Assembly (NCBI GenBank): GCA_016709675.1
Contig: JADJMH010000019.1
Span: 79,011-143,010, forward strand
Length of the DNA stretch: 64,000 nt
Reading direction: 5' to 3'
Origin: Candidatus Accumulibacter proximus
Lineage (GTDB): Bacteria > Pseudomonadota > Gammaproteobacteria > Burkholderiales > Rhodocyclaceae
Shown here: positions 9,886 through 17,876 of the stretch, in pieces
Numbering within the stretch: position 1 is the stretch's first letter
How the letters are laid out: each line of letters starts with the position of its first letter
Translations under genes and position numbers: made by a program
The notes under the pieces: generated by a model
The model's database searches: none
What the model was told of the DNA's origin: nothing
Seen by the model: the letters and a program-made list of their open reading frames with translations, nothing else

Positions 9886-10629
9886 ATGTCTTTCGTTGAC
9901 GTCGACGGGCAGGCTCTCGAGTACCAGCTCATTGCCGCGCCGCGCAGCGACCGACCAATGCTGGTGCTGCTTCACGAAGGCCTGGGCAGTGTGGCGCTGT
10001 GGCGTGATTTCCCGGCCCGACTGGCACAGGCGACTGCTTGCCGGACGCTGATCTGGTCTCGCCTCGGGCACGGTGACTCGGCGGCACTGGTGGCGCCGCG
10101 GACGCCTCGCTATTTGCACGAAGAGGCACTGCAGCGCCTGCCACCCTTGCTCCGCGCGCTGGCTATCGAGCGGCCGGTGTTGGTCGGGCACAGCGACGGC
10201 GGCTCGATAGCGCTGCTCCATGCTGCGGCGTGTCCGGATCAGGTGCGCGGAGTGGTGGTGCTGGCACCGCATGAGTTTGTCGAGGAGAAGGCGCTGCTTG
10301 GCATTCGTCTTGCGGGCGAATCCTATGCCAGCACGGGTAGCGATTGGCGGCGAAAGCTGGCTCGCTATCACCGTGACCCCGATGCCGTTTTCCAGGCTTG
10401 GCGAGACATCTGGCTGTCTCCGGAATTCCGTGCCTGGGACATTCGCGACTGTCTGCCGGACATCCGCTGCCCGGTATTGGCAATCCAGGGTGAGGACGAC
10501 GAGTACGCGACGATGCGCCAGATCGAGTGCATTGCCGAGGCCAACGCCGCTGTGGAACTGTTGCGCCTGGCGGATTGCCGGCATTCGCCGCATCGGGATA
10601 AGCCGCAGGCAGTTGTCGAGGCGATTTAA
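9886..10629 (+). CDS. alpha/beta-fold hydrolase
   Basis: The 247-residue protein has the classic fold order: nucleophile elbow GHSDGGS (about 101-107), an acidic residue in IQGEDDEYAT (about 200-210) and a histidine in DCRHSPHRDKP near the end. These would make a Ser-Asp-His triad. The N-terminal LLHEGLGSVALWRDFP is the usual oxyanion-hole region. Similar proteins are esterases or carbon-carbon bond hydrolases, but no substrate can be assigned. I place the start at 9886 (MSFVDVDG); an in-frame start at 9868 would overlap comEC. The stop codon overlaps the first bases of the palindrome at 10628. Confidence 0.82.
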   Translation: MSFVDVDGQALEYQLIAAPRSDRPMLVLLHEGLGSVALWRDFPARLAQATACRTLIWSRLGHGDSAALVAPRTPRYLHEEALQRLPPLLRALAIERPVLVGHSDGGSIALLHAAACPDQVRGVVVLAPHEFVEEKALLGIRLAGESYASTGSDWRRKLARYHRDPDAVFQAWRDIWLSPEFRAWDIRDCLPDIRCPVLAIQGEDDEYATMRQIECIAEANAAVELLRLADCRHSPHRDKPQAVVEAI

Positions 10630-10675
10630 GACAAGATCGTTGCAAAACACTTGTGTTTCAAAACGATCTTGTCTT
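10628..10675. repeat. 48-bp near-perfect palindrome between the hydrolase and ATPase genes
   Basis: The left arm (10628-10650) starts AAGACAAGATCGTT and ends AAACAC. The right arm (10653-10675) is its complement with 3 mismatches in 23, around a TT centre. It overlaps the hydrolase stop codon and ends just before a TATGAT -10-like hexamer (10678-10683). The spacing allows a -35 (TTTCAA, 10656-10661) inside the palindrome. It may be an operator for the downstream ATPase gene, a terminator for the hydrolase, or both. The right arm is not followed by a T-run, which weakens the terminator reading. Confidence 0.7.
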
Positions 10676-10683
10676 ACTATGAT
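10656..10683 (+). promoter_or_regulatory. candidate promoter of the ATPase pair, overlapping the palindrome
   Basis: TTTCAA (10656-10661), 16 nt, TATGAT (10678-10683) on the plus strand, 27 nt before the ATG at 10711. The -35 lies within the right arm of the palindrome, so binding of a dimeric regulator would block it. Moderate match only. Confidence 0.35.
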
Positions 10684-10710
10684 AGCTCTCGGTAACTGCA
10701 GGGGCGTGCG

Positions 10711-11880
10711 ATGGACTACACCAGCAAATCTTACGGGCGAAACGACGACGTCGCGGCCATCTACCGGCTGATCGATGCCGGTACCGATATTTCAATGCCG
10801 GGGCCACGCCGTTTGGGCAAAACATTCGTTCTGGAGCGTTTGGTCGAAGCGGGACACGTGCATGGCTGGGAAGCAATCAAGGTAGAAGTGGCAGGCTGCA
10901 AAGACACCCGAGGATTCTTTCGCCAGCTATGCACCAGGATTGGTAACCAGCGATCGATTGGAAAAAATACCATCGACTGGCTGCGCCAACGACTCGGACA
11001 AGCGATCGATCCGCGCACTGACACCAACGGTACGTGGTATCAATCCTTCATAACGCTCGATCATGAGGCCTATTTCGAACGCTTGATCAAAGCCTTGCAT
11101 GAGGACCCGAATCGACGGTGGTTGCTGCTGATTGATGAACTCCCGATCTTCCTGAAAGCGCTGCACGACCAGGGCCCGCAAGGCATCGATGCAGCAAGAA
11201 CTTTCATGAACCACACCAGCCGCCTTCGAGTCGACTATCCAAAGGTGCGTTGGTTGATCACCGGCTCGATCGGCCTGGAACCTCTGGCGCAGGCCGGCAA
11301 CTACATGGGGGTCTTGGCCAAGTTCCAGACCTATGGTCTGACGACGCTGAGTGAGTCTCAAGCTCGCGATTTCGTCATCGACCTGGCGCAAACGGGCCGG
11401 CTGGTGGATCGGCAACTGATTACCGTCACGGAGGCGGACTCGATAGTCAAGGCCGTAGGTTGGCGCGCTGCCTTCTATCTGGAGGCCTTGGCCAGGAAGC
11501 TCGCTGGCACGCCCACTGAAAATGCCCAGGAGGCCGACGCCCTGATCGAAGCAGCCATGGCGCGGCTATTGCAGCCCACCGAACTCGCGACTTTCGGAGT
11601 ATGGGAAGAGCATTTGAGAAAGCATTTCCCGGATGCCATTGCCATCGCCTTACTCAACGCCCTGGCGCCACACCCGCAGGGGCTCGGTATTGATGCGCTG
11701 CTTGCGGCGGCCGGCCAGCCTGGCCTGTCGCGGGACGCTGTGCGCAAACTGCTGATGCGCCTGGATGCAGAAGGCTTCATTACGATCGATGACTGGGGCG
11801 CGGACATTCCCGTCGCGGCGTTTAGAAATGTACTGCTGCGCCGCTGGTGGACTCGCTTTCCTCCTCAAGCAAATACCTAG
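10711..11880 (+). CDS. P-loop ATPase (STAND/archaeal-ATPase-like), first of a pair
   Basis: The 389-residue soluble protein shows Walker A GPRRLGKT (31-38), Walker B RWLLLIDELP (136-145) and a sensor-like strand WLITGSIG (181-188). This pattern fits the archaeal-ATPase/STAND branch of AAA-like ATPases. The C-terminal third (about 290-389) looks like a winged-helix unit (LLAAAGQPGLSRDAVRKLLMRLDAEGFI), which in such proteins usually transmits a signal or binds DNA or partners. Function unknown. It starts 36 nt after the palindrome at 10628-10675. It is followed directly by a second, larger ATPase in the same direction, so the two are probably one transcription unit. Confidence 0.75.
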   Translation: MDYTSKSYGRNDDVAAIYRLIDAGTDISMPGPRRLGKTFVLERLVEAGHVHGWEAIKVEVAGCKDTRGFFRQLCTRIGNQRSIGKNTIDWLRQRLGQAIDPRTDTNGTWYQSFITLDHEAYFERLIKALHEDPNRRWLLLIDELPIFLKALHDQGPQGIDAARTFMNHTSRLRVDYPKVRWLITGSIGLEPLAQAGNYMGVLAKFQTYGLTTLSESQARDFVIDLAQTGRLVDRQLITVTEADSIVKAVGWRAAFYLEALARKLAGTPTENAQEADALIEAAMARLLQPTELATFGVWEEHLRKHFPDAIAIALLNALAPHPQGLGIDALLAAAGQPGLSRDAVRKLLMRLDAEGFITIDDWGADIPVAAFRNVLLRRWWTRFPPQANT

Positions 11881-11912
11881 ACTCAACAATTCAATTTCAT
11901 ACTCGCCACAAC

Positions 11913-14798
11913 ATGGACTTCACCCATTTCAACCCTCAGTCACAAAAAGAAGAAGACTTTCTGGTGAACTTCGTCGCCCGACGTGGCATGCTGGATTACT
12001 TTCTGCGCCAGCTTCGCCTGCTGGAGCCAACCAGACCCGCCACCCATCACCTCATCGTCGCGCCGCGTGGCTACGGAAAAACCAGCCTGCTGCGCCGAAT
12101 TGCCATTGCCGTCCGGACGGAACCAGACCTCCGAAGCCGGTTGATCGCCTTGTCGTTTCGCGAAGAGCAACACAATGTGATCAGCCTGGATATCTTCTGG
12201 CGCAATTGCCTCCAATCGCTCCTCGAAGTGCGCGAGGACGAAAGGGCCACGGAGGACGAAATCGAGCGGCTGGACGCGGCATGGACACGGCATGCACCAC
12301 GCCAGGCGTTGAAGCGTGACGATCAGGATGGCGAACCGGTCAAGCAGGCGTTCAACACGCACTGCGAACGCCTGGGCAGGCGGCCGCTGCTGCTGATCGA
12401 CAACCTCGATGCGCTGTTGGCAGGCCTGCCGGCGAACCATCAGTGGTCGTTGCGAAACGATTTGCAAAGCGCCGGCGGACCGATCCTGCTTGCTGCCGCA
12501 TCGCGATATCCCGAATCGACGCACGATCAAAAGGCAGCGTTTTACGATTTCTTCAGAATCCAGACCCTCGATAAACTGGATGACAAAGAAGTCATGTACT
12601 GCCTGCGCATACGCGCCGAGAACCGGGGAGAGGCAGGCAAAAAGGTGTTGGACCTGATTGAATGCAGTCCGGGGCGTGTGGCGGCACTCAACACCTTGGC
12701 CGGGGGCAACCCGCGCACGCTGGGCGTGCTCTACAGCGTACTCGAATCGCACGCCAGTGCCGATGTCCTGTCGCAACTGAGCGCCATGCTCGACACCTTT
12801 ACCGGCTGGTATCAGGCGCGCACGGAGGAACTGCCGATTCAGAGCCGCGCGGTATTCGATGCCCTTGCCTTGAATTGGGATCCGATGACCGCGGCCGCGC
12901 TCGGCGAAGCGACCGGACTCGACACCACAATGGTGAGCAGCCAGCTTTCACGGCTTGAAAAATCCGGGTACGTCGAAACGGTTTCGCTCAGCGGGCGTAA
13001 GAAGGGACGCAATGGCTATCAAGTGAGCGAACGCTTCTTCAACATCTGGTACCTGATGCGTAACGGCCCGCGGCGCGCGCGCCAGAGCATCAAGTTTCTG
13101 GCGGTGTTTCTGCAATCCTGCTTCAGCCCACGGGAGCGTCATTCGATTGCGCGGGCGGTCTTGCAAGACGGGCAGGCTGACCCAGGCTATGCCCTGGCGT
13201 TGGCGAGCGGCTTGCGCCAGAGCCAGCTGAGGAATCAATTAATCGAACATGCCGACATACAGTCGATGCGACTTGGCAGCGCTGAGGAATATGGCGCAGC
13301 GATTCAGGATTTGCGCAGCATTGATGTCAATAGGAAGATCGTCATCGAAGCAGAACAAACCACTTCACCTTCCAAGTCTATTCGCACCATGGCGCGATTG
13401 ACCGACTCCAAGGAACCTGCGTCGCGCGTCGAAGTCGCCCGGACGCTGTTCAACAAGGGCGTCAGGTTGGGCCAGCTTGGAAAAGGGGAGGACGAAATCC
13501 AGGTCTACGACGATCTCGTCGAACGCTTTGGTGAGGCCACAGAAGCGGCGTTGCGGGAGGCAGTCGCCCGGGCGCTGGTCAACAAGGGCGTCGCGTTGGG
13601 CCAGCTTGGGAAAGCGGAGGACGCGATCAAGGTCTACGACGATCTCGTCGAACGCTTTGGTGCGGACACGGAAGCGGCTTTGCGGGAGGCAGTCACCCGG
13701 GCGCTGGTCAACAAGGGCGGCAGGTTGGGCCAACTTGGGAAAGCCGAGGACGCGATCAAGGTCTACGACGATCTCGTCGAACGCTTTGGTGAGGCCACGG
13801 AAGCGGCTTTGCGGGATCAAGTCGCCTGGGCGCTGTTCAACAAGGGCGTCAGGTTGGGCCAGCTTGGGAAATCAGAGGACGCGATCAAGGTCTACGACGA
13901 TCTCGTCGAACGCTTTGGTGAGGCCACGGAAGCGGCTTTGCGGGATCAAGTCGCCCGGGCGCTGTTCAACAAGGGCGTCAGGGTGGACCAGCTTGGGAAA
14001 GCGGAGGACGCGATCAAGGTCTACGACGATCTCGTCGAACGCTTTGGTGAGGCCACGGAAGCGGCGTTGCGGGAGCAAGTCGCCCGGGCGCTGGTCAACA
14101 AGGGCATCAGGTTGGGCCAGCTTGGGAGATCGGAGGACGAAGTCCAGGTCTACGACGATCTCGTCGAACGCTTTGGTGAGGCCACAGAAGCGGCGTTGCG
14201 GGAGCAAGTCGCCCTGGCCCTAAACAGCTTGGGCAATTTGTTCTTAGAAGAACAAGGCACTCCGATGAGGGCGCTGCTGGCTTTTGAAGACGGTTTGGCG
14301 ACAAATCCCTCACCCGTTACCAAGCAAATGCTGCACTCGAACTATGCTTACGCGCTGGCGTTGCACACGGAAAATCTGCCAATGGCGCTCGCGCAAGTGA
14401 CCCATGCCTTGGCATATGAAGAAGGGATTTCACTGTCAGGGCGGGACCTACTGAACGCGCTGAGTTCATTGGGTGAACCGCCGATAGCGCGTTGGCAATT
14501 CATGTTCGAACACATTGGCGTGGCAGTGGAAAGGGAGGACGAATTGCTTTGGACAAACTACCTCGACGATTTGCAGAGACTGCTCTGGTATGTCGTTGCT
14601 CACGGCCAGGGAAATGCGTTGCGCCAATCAATGGAAGCAAGGCAATATCCAATGAAGTTTGCCCCGCTGTATCACGCATTTGTTGCCGCGATTGAAGGCG
14701 AGGATCATTTGTTGAAAATTAATCCGGAAACCCGACAAGCGGCCATGCGTATTTACGAAGGACTTGCCCGGCGACTGAAGCTCTATCCGAGGCCATAG
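11913..14798 (+). CDS. STAND-type ATPase with winged helix and TPR repeats, second of a pair
   Basis: The 961-residue protein has an N-terminal NTPase module with Walker A APRGYGKTS (50-58) and Walker B LLLIDNLD (159-166). A winged-helix segment follows (about 315-370, SQLSRLEKSGYVETV). Six tandem 43-residue TPR-like units (about 508-765) come next, each of the form NKG..LGQLGK.ED.I.VYDDLVERFG. After these comes a further helical region of about 190 residues. NTPase plus TPR is the plan of STAND signalling proteins, in which repeats sense a ligand and the NTPase oligomerises; no effector domain is recognisable. I chose ATG 11913; an in-frame GTG at 11847 would overlap the previous gene by 34 nt, and neither start has a strong ribosome site. 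Function unknown; a conflict or defence role is speculation. Confidence 0.75.
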   Translation: MDFTHFNPQSQKEEDFLVNFVARRGMLDYFLRQLRLLEPTRPATHHLIVAPRGYGKTSLLRRIAIAVRTEPDLRSRLIALSFREEQHNVISLDIFWRNCLQSLLEVREDERATEDEIERLDAAWTRHAPRQALKRDDQDGEPVKQAFNTHCERLGRRPLLLIDNLDALLAGLPANHQWSLRNDLQSAGGPILLAAASRYPESTHDQKAAFYDFFRIQTLDKLDDKEVMYCLRIRAENRGEAGKKVLDLIECSPGRVAALNTLAGGNPRTLGVLYSVLESHASADVLSQLSAMLDTFTGWYQARTEELPIQSRAVFDALALNWDPMTAAALGEATGLDTTMVSSQLSRLEKSGYVETVSLSGRKKGRNGYQVSERFFNIWYLMRNGPRRARQSIKFLAVFLQSCFSPRERHSIARAVLQDGQADPGYALALASGLRQSQLRNQLIEHADIQSMRLGSAEEYGAAIQDLRSIDVNRKIVIEAEQTTSPSKSIRTMARLTDSKEPASRVEVARTLFNKGVRLGQLGKGEDEIQVYDDLVERFGEATEAALREAVARALVNKGVALGQLGKAEDAIKVYDDLVERFGADTEAALREAVTRALVNKGGRLGQLGKAEDAIKVYDDLVERFGEATEAALRDQVAWALFNKGVRLGQLGKSEDAIKVYDDLVERFGEATEAALRDQVARALFNKGVRVDQLGKAEDAIKVYDDLVERFGEATEAALREQVARALVNKGIRLGQLGRSEDEVQVYDDLVERFGEATEAALREQVALALNSLGNLFLEEQGTPMRALLAFEDGLATNPSPVTKQMLHSNYAYALALHTENLPMALAQVTHALAYEEGISLSGRDLLNALSSLGEPPIARWQFMFEHIGVAVEREDELLWTNYLDDLQRLLWYVVAHGQGNALRQSMEARQYPMKFAPLYHAFVAAIEGEDHLLKINPETRQAAMRIYEGLARRLKLYPRP
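13434..14207 (+). repeat. six tandem 129-bp units encoding TPR-like repeats
   Basis: Units start at 13434, 13563, 13692, 13821, 13950 and 14079, each exactly 129 bp (43 codons). A partial seventh begins at 14208 (GTCGCCCTGGCC) and diverges. Units are nearly identical at the DNA level, including silent positions, for example the shared block encoding VYDDLVERFG. They differ at a few codons such as KAEDAIK versus RSEDEVQ. This degree of identity implies recent unit duplication or gene conversion. Confidence 0.93.
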
Positions 14799-14916
14799 CG
14801 GACCCATAGCTGACCTGGCGATTGCAAACTCCAGTGGCCGTTGGCGGCTGGTTGTACCCATTGAGCCTGCAGCAGTTCGTCGGCACATGGTTGGCCCGGG
14901 GCTCGGCGCCGGCGGC

Positions 14917-16713
14917 TTACTCACCCAGCACTCTGCCCTCACGGCGCGGGTCGGCACCACCGGTGTACCCGTCGCGGTCTCTTGCGATGGCCTGCAGTCC
15001 GCTGCTCATCCCGACTTCCTTGACCTCATGGCCCCTGGCCCTGAGCGCTTCGATGAAAGACGGCGCAAAGCGACCCTCCTCCAGCAGCGTCGGGCCGTTC
15101 AGCGAGCCGAAGTTGGGCAGATCGATCGCCGGTTGCGGCGCGAAGCCCCAGTTCAGGGTCGCGTAGAGCAGTTTGGTCGTGTAGTGGATGATCAGGGCGC
15201 CCCCGGGCGAGCCGCCGCTGATCACCATTTCGCCAGTTTCCTTGTCAAAGACCAGCGTCGGGTTCATCGATGAGCGTGGGCGCTTGCCGGGCTCAACACG
15301 GTTGGCGACCGGCGCGCCACGGCCGTCGGTCGGGGTGAAGGAAAAATCGCTGAGTTGGTTGTTGAGCAGAAACCCCCTGACCATCTGGCGCGCGCCGAAG
15401 GCGTCCTCGATGGTGCTGGTCATCGCCAAAGCGTTGCCGTCGCCGTCCACGATGCTGAGGTGTGAAGTGCCGTACTCGACCTGTTCGGGCATCGGCGAAT
15501 GCGCTGCAGCCTTGGGCGATGGCCTGCCCGGCCTGGCTACCTGCATGCTCTGCGGGCCGATCAGCCGTGCTCTGGACGCCAGGTAGTCCGGCCCGATCAG
15601 CGAGTTCCAGCTGCCTGCCGGAGCGGCAACAAAGTCGGGGTCGGCGACGTACTGGGCGCGATCGGCGAAAGCCAGGCGCGAGGCTTCGGTGTAATAGTGC
15701 ATCCAGAGGGGATCCGAAAATGGCAGCAACGCGGCCTCGGTCTCGTTCATGATGCCGAGAATCTGGGCAGTGGCGATCGCCCCCGAGCTGGGCGGGGGAA
15801 AGCCGCAGATCAGGTACGCCCGTCGGGGTACCACTTTTTCCGGGAGATAGGTGCTGCACAGGGGAGTGCGCCGCTGCGGCCGGTAGGCTGCCATGTCGGC
15901 CATGCTCAGCTGGCCGGGGTTGCTCGGATGCCGCTGCACCTTGTCGACGATCGCCTGCGCGATCTCGCCGGTGTACAAGGCCTGTGATCCTTCCCTGGCA
16001 ATCCGGCGCAGGACGCTGGCCAGCTCGGGGTTGCGCAGGATGTGACCGACAGCCAGTGGCTGACCGTCCTGGTTGTAGAAATAGGCCGCGGCCGGCGCGT
16101 CTTTCCGCAGGTGTGGATCGGTGCTGAGCAACGTGTGCAATCGCTGGCCGACCGGGAAGCCGTCCTCGGCCAGCCGGATCGCCGGCTCGAAGAGGCTCGC
16201 CCAGGGCAGTCGGCCATACTCGGCATGCGCCACCTCGAGCATCCGCACGACGCCGGGTACACCCACGGCGCGGCCACCGACGACGGCTTCATGAAACGCC
16301 ATCGTCTTGCCGTCCGCCTTGATGAACAATCGCTCGTCGACCGACGCCGGCGCCGTCTCGCGACCGTCGAAGGCGACCGTTTCCCGGCCATCGTGGTAGA
16401 GCAGGAAGGCGCCGCCGCCAATGCCGCTCGACTGCGGCTCGACCAGGCCGAGCACCATCTGGGCGCCGATTGCCGCGTCGATCGCCGTGCCGCCAGCTCT
16501 GAGCAAGGCCACGCCGGCCTCGCTGGCCAGCGGATGCGCCGTCGCCACGGCAAACTTCCGCCCCTGCCAGCCCGTCTGAACGATGTGCTCGGAGGGACCT
16601 TCCGGCTGGCGCGTGTCGGTCGCGCTGACGGCAGGTGGTCGGGTGGTCGACGGGAAGTGTCCGCAGCTGGTGGCCAGCAATGCCGTGACCAGGGCAAGGC
16701 AGAGGACTTTCAT
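14917..16713 (-). CDS. ggt: gamma-glutamyltransferase (lipoprotein-type signal)
   Basis: Hydrolyses or transfers the gamma-glutamyl group of glutathione and related compounds in the periplasm. The 598-residue precursor starts with a lipoprotein-like signal MKVLCLALVTALLATSCG (lipobox LATSC). The proenzyme cleavage point and nucleophile are visible at Thr416 in EYGTSHLSIVDGDGN. The small-subunit motif GGSPGG follows near residue 530. The family-typical N-terminal block ATAHPLASEAG..LLRAGG is present. It is divergent from the RND operon, with 136 nt between them, and has a GGAG ribosome site. Likely role: salvage of glutathione or other gamma-glutamyl compounds. Confidence 0.93.
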   Translation of the reverse strand: MKVLCLALVTALLATSCGHFPSTTRPPAVSATDTRQPEGPSEHIVQTGWQGRKFAVATAHPLASEAGVALLRAGGTAIDAAIGAQMVLGLVEPQSSGIGGGAFLLYHDGRETVAFDGRETAPASVDERLFIKADGKTMAFHEAVVGGRAVGVPGVVRMLEVAHAEYGRLPWASLFEPAIRLAEDGFPVGQRLHTLLSTDPHLRKDAPAAAYFYNQDGQPLAVGHILRNPELASVLRRIAREGSQALYTGEIAQAIVDKVQRHPSNPGQLSMADMAAYRPQRRTPLCSTYLPEKVVPRRAYLICGFPPPSSGAIATAQILGIMNETEAALLPFSDPLWMHYYTEASRLAFADRAQYVADPDFVAAPAGSWNSLIGPDYLASRARLIGPQSMQVARPGRPSPKAAAHSPMPEQVEYGTSHLSIVDGDGNALAMTSTIEDAFGARQMVRGFLLNNQLSDFSFTPTDGRGAPVANRVEPGKRPRSSMNPTLVFDKETGEMVISGGSPGGALIIHYTTKLLYATLNWGFAPQPAIDLPNFGSLNGPTLLEEGRFAPSFIEALRARGHEVKEVGMSSGLQAIARDRDGYTGGADPRREGRVLGE

Positions 16714-16819
16714 GGCTGGACTCCGATGGGCAGACCCCGGCTTTGTCTCATTCAGGTTGCCCGTGCGTCAAGAGGAATTGCCCGCGCAGTCCCCGATTGG
16801 CGCTGGCCGGTCCTTGTAT

Positions 16820-16848
16820 TTGCACGTATATCAGTATATTCTTATAAA
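16820..16848 (+). promoter_or_regulatory. candidate promoter/operator of the RND operon
   Basis: TTGCAC (16820-16825), 17 nt, TATAAA (16843-16848). Between them is an AT-rich dyad with TATA arms spaced by 4 nt (16827-16838). Such AT-rich dyads resemble ArsR/BigR-type operators, which fits the DUF2892 gene at the operon end. That is inference; no regulator gene is in the window. The -10 ends only 1 nt before the start codon I chose for the adaptor gene. Confidence 0.4.
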
Positions 16849-16849
16849 C

Positions 16850-17872
16850 ATGTCAATCAATCCACAGGCGCTATCGAGAAAATGGCCGGCGCTGGTTGCC
16901 GGTCTGGCTGCCGCCGCTTCCCTTGCCGTGCAGGCGCAGACTCTGCCGGACAGGGTGGTGCAGTCGCGTCCCGTCGATTTGACGCTGCCGGTGGAAGCGC
17001 TGGTCGAGGCGGTCAATCAGGCGACGCTGGCGGCGCAGGTCTCGGGCCGGGTCGTCGAAGTGCATGTCGACGCCGGGCAGGCAGTGAACAAAGGTGATCT
17101 GCTGATGAAGATCGACGCCCGTGAAGCCAGCGAGGTGGCGGCCGGCGCCTCGGCACAGTATGTCAATGCCCGCGCCCACTACCAGCGAATGCTCAGCCTG
17201 CGTCAGCAAGGCTTCGTCAGTCCGGCAGCGGTGGACAAGGCGAAAGCTGATCTCGATGCGGCGCAGGCGACGCAGGGGCAGACGACGGTTGGTGTCGGCC
17301 ACGCGACAGTGCGCGCACCCGTATCCGGTATCGTCGCGGAGCGCTTCACCGAGCTTGGTGAAATGGCGGTCCCCGGCAAGCCGCTGCTGTCGATCTACGA
17401 ACCTGGCGGCCTGCGGGTCACCGGCAGCATCCCGCAGTACCGGCTGGCACAAATGCGCTCGGTACGGCAGGCCAGGGTCGAGTTTCCGGAACTGGGAAGA
17501 TGGGTCGACGCAACCACCGTCAGTGTTCTGCCGACCGCCGATGCGGCGACACATGTCTCGTCGGTGCGCGTCGGTTTGCCGGCCGGAATCGCCGGGGTTG
17601 TTCCCGGCATGCATGCGCGGGCGCACTTCGTGATCGGTCGCGCCAACAAGCTGACCGTACCGCAGACAGCCGTCGTCCGACGTGGCGAGGTCGCTGCGGT
17701 CTATGTCCAGAATGAGCAGGGGGTGCTGAGCCTGCGCCAGTTGCGTCTCGGCGAAGTGGTCGCGGCCGGCGAGGTTGAGGTGCTGGCCGGGCTGCAGGCT
17801 GGCGAGCGTGTGGTTCTCGACCCGGTGAAAGCTGCTATCCAGATCAAATCCGCGCGGCAGCAGGGCAAGTAG
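16850..17872 (+). CDS. RND efflux periplasmic adaptor (membrane fusion protein)
   Basis: The 340-residue protein starts MSINPQALSRKWPALVAG and has a signal peptide ending near QAQT (about residue 28). It then shows the adaptor order: biotinyl-lipoyl-like strand (AAQVSGRVVEVHVDAGQAV, about 58-76), a short helical hairpin, the second lipoyl half (TVRAPVSGIVAERF), a beta-barrel and a membrane-proximal domain. Adaptors bridge the inner-membrane pump and an outer-membrane channel. There is no recognisable ribosome site before the ATG, and the best promoter abuts it, so the mRNA may be leaderless. The in-frame extension upstream to 16583 lies over the ggt start and is unlikely. The pump gene begins 4 nt after the stop. 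No outer-membrane factor gene is adjacent. Confidence 0.85.
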   Translation: MSINPQALSRKWPALVAGLAAAASLAVQAQTLPDRVVQSRPVDLTLPVEALVEAVNQATLAAQVSGRVVEVHVDAGQAVNKGDLLMKIDAREASEVAAGASAQYVNARAHYQRMLSLRQQGFVSPAAVDKAKADLDAAQATQGQTTVGVGHATVRAPVSGIVAERFTELGEMAVPGKPLLSIYEPGGLRVTGSIPQYRLAQMRSVRQARVEFPELGRWVDATTVSVLPTADAATHVSSVRVGLPAGIAGVVPGMHARAHFVIGRANKLTVPQTAVVRRGEVAAVYVQNEQGVLSLRQLRLGEVVAAGEVEVLAGLQAGERVVLDPVKAAIQIKSARQQGK

Positions 17873-17876
17873 CGCG

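Noticed and set aside
13434..14207. Regular 129-bp repeats considered as a CRISPR array
   Set aside because: Units are contiguous, in frame and encode TPR-like helices; there are no unique spacers or cas genes.
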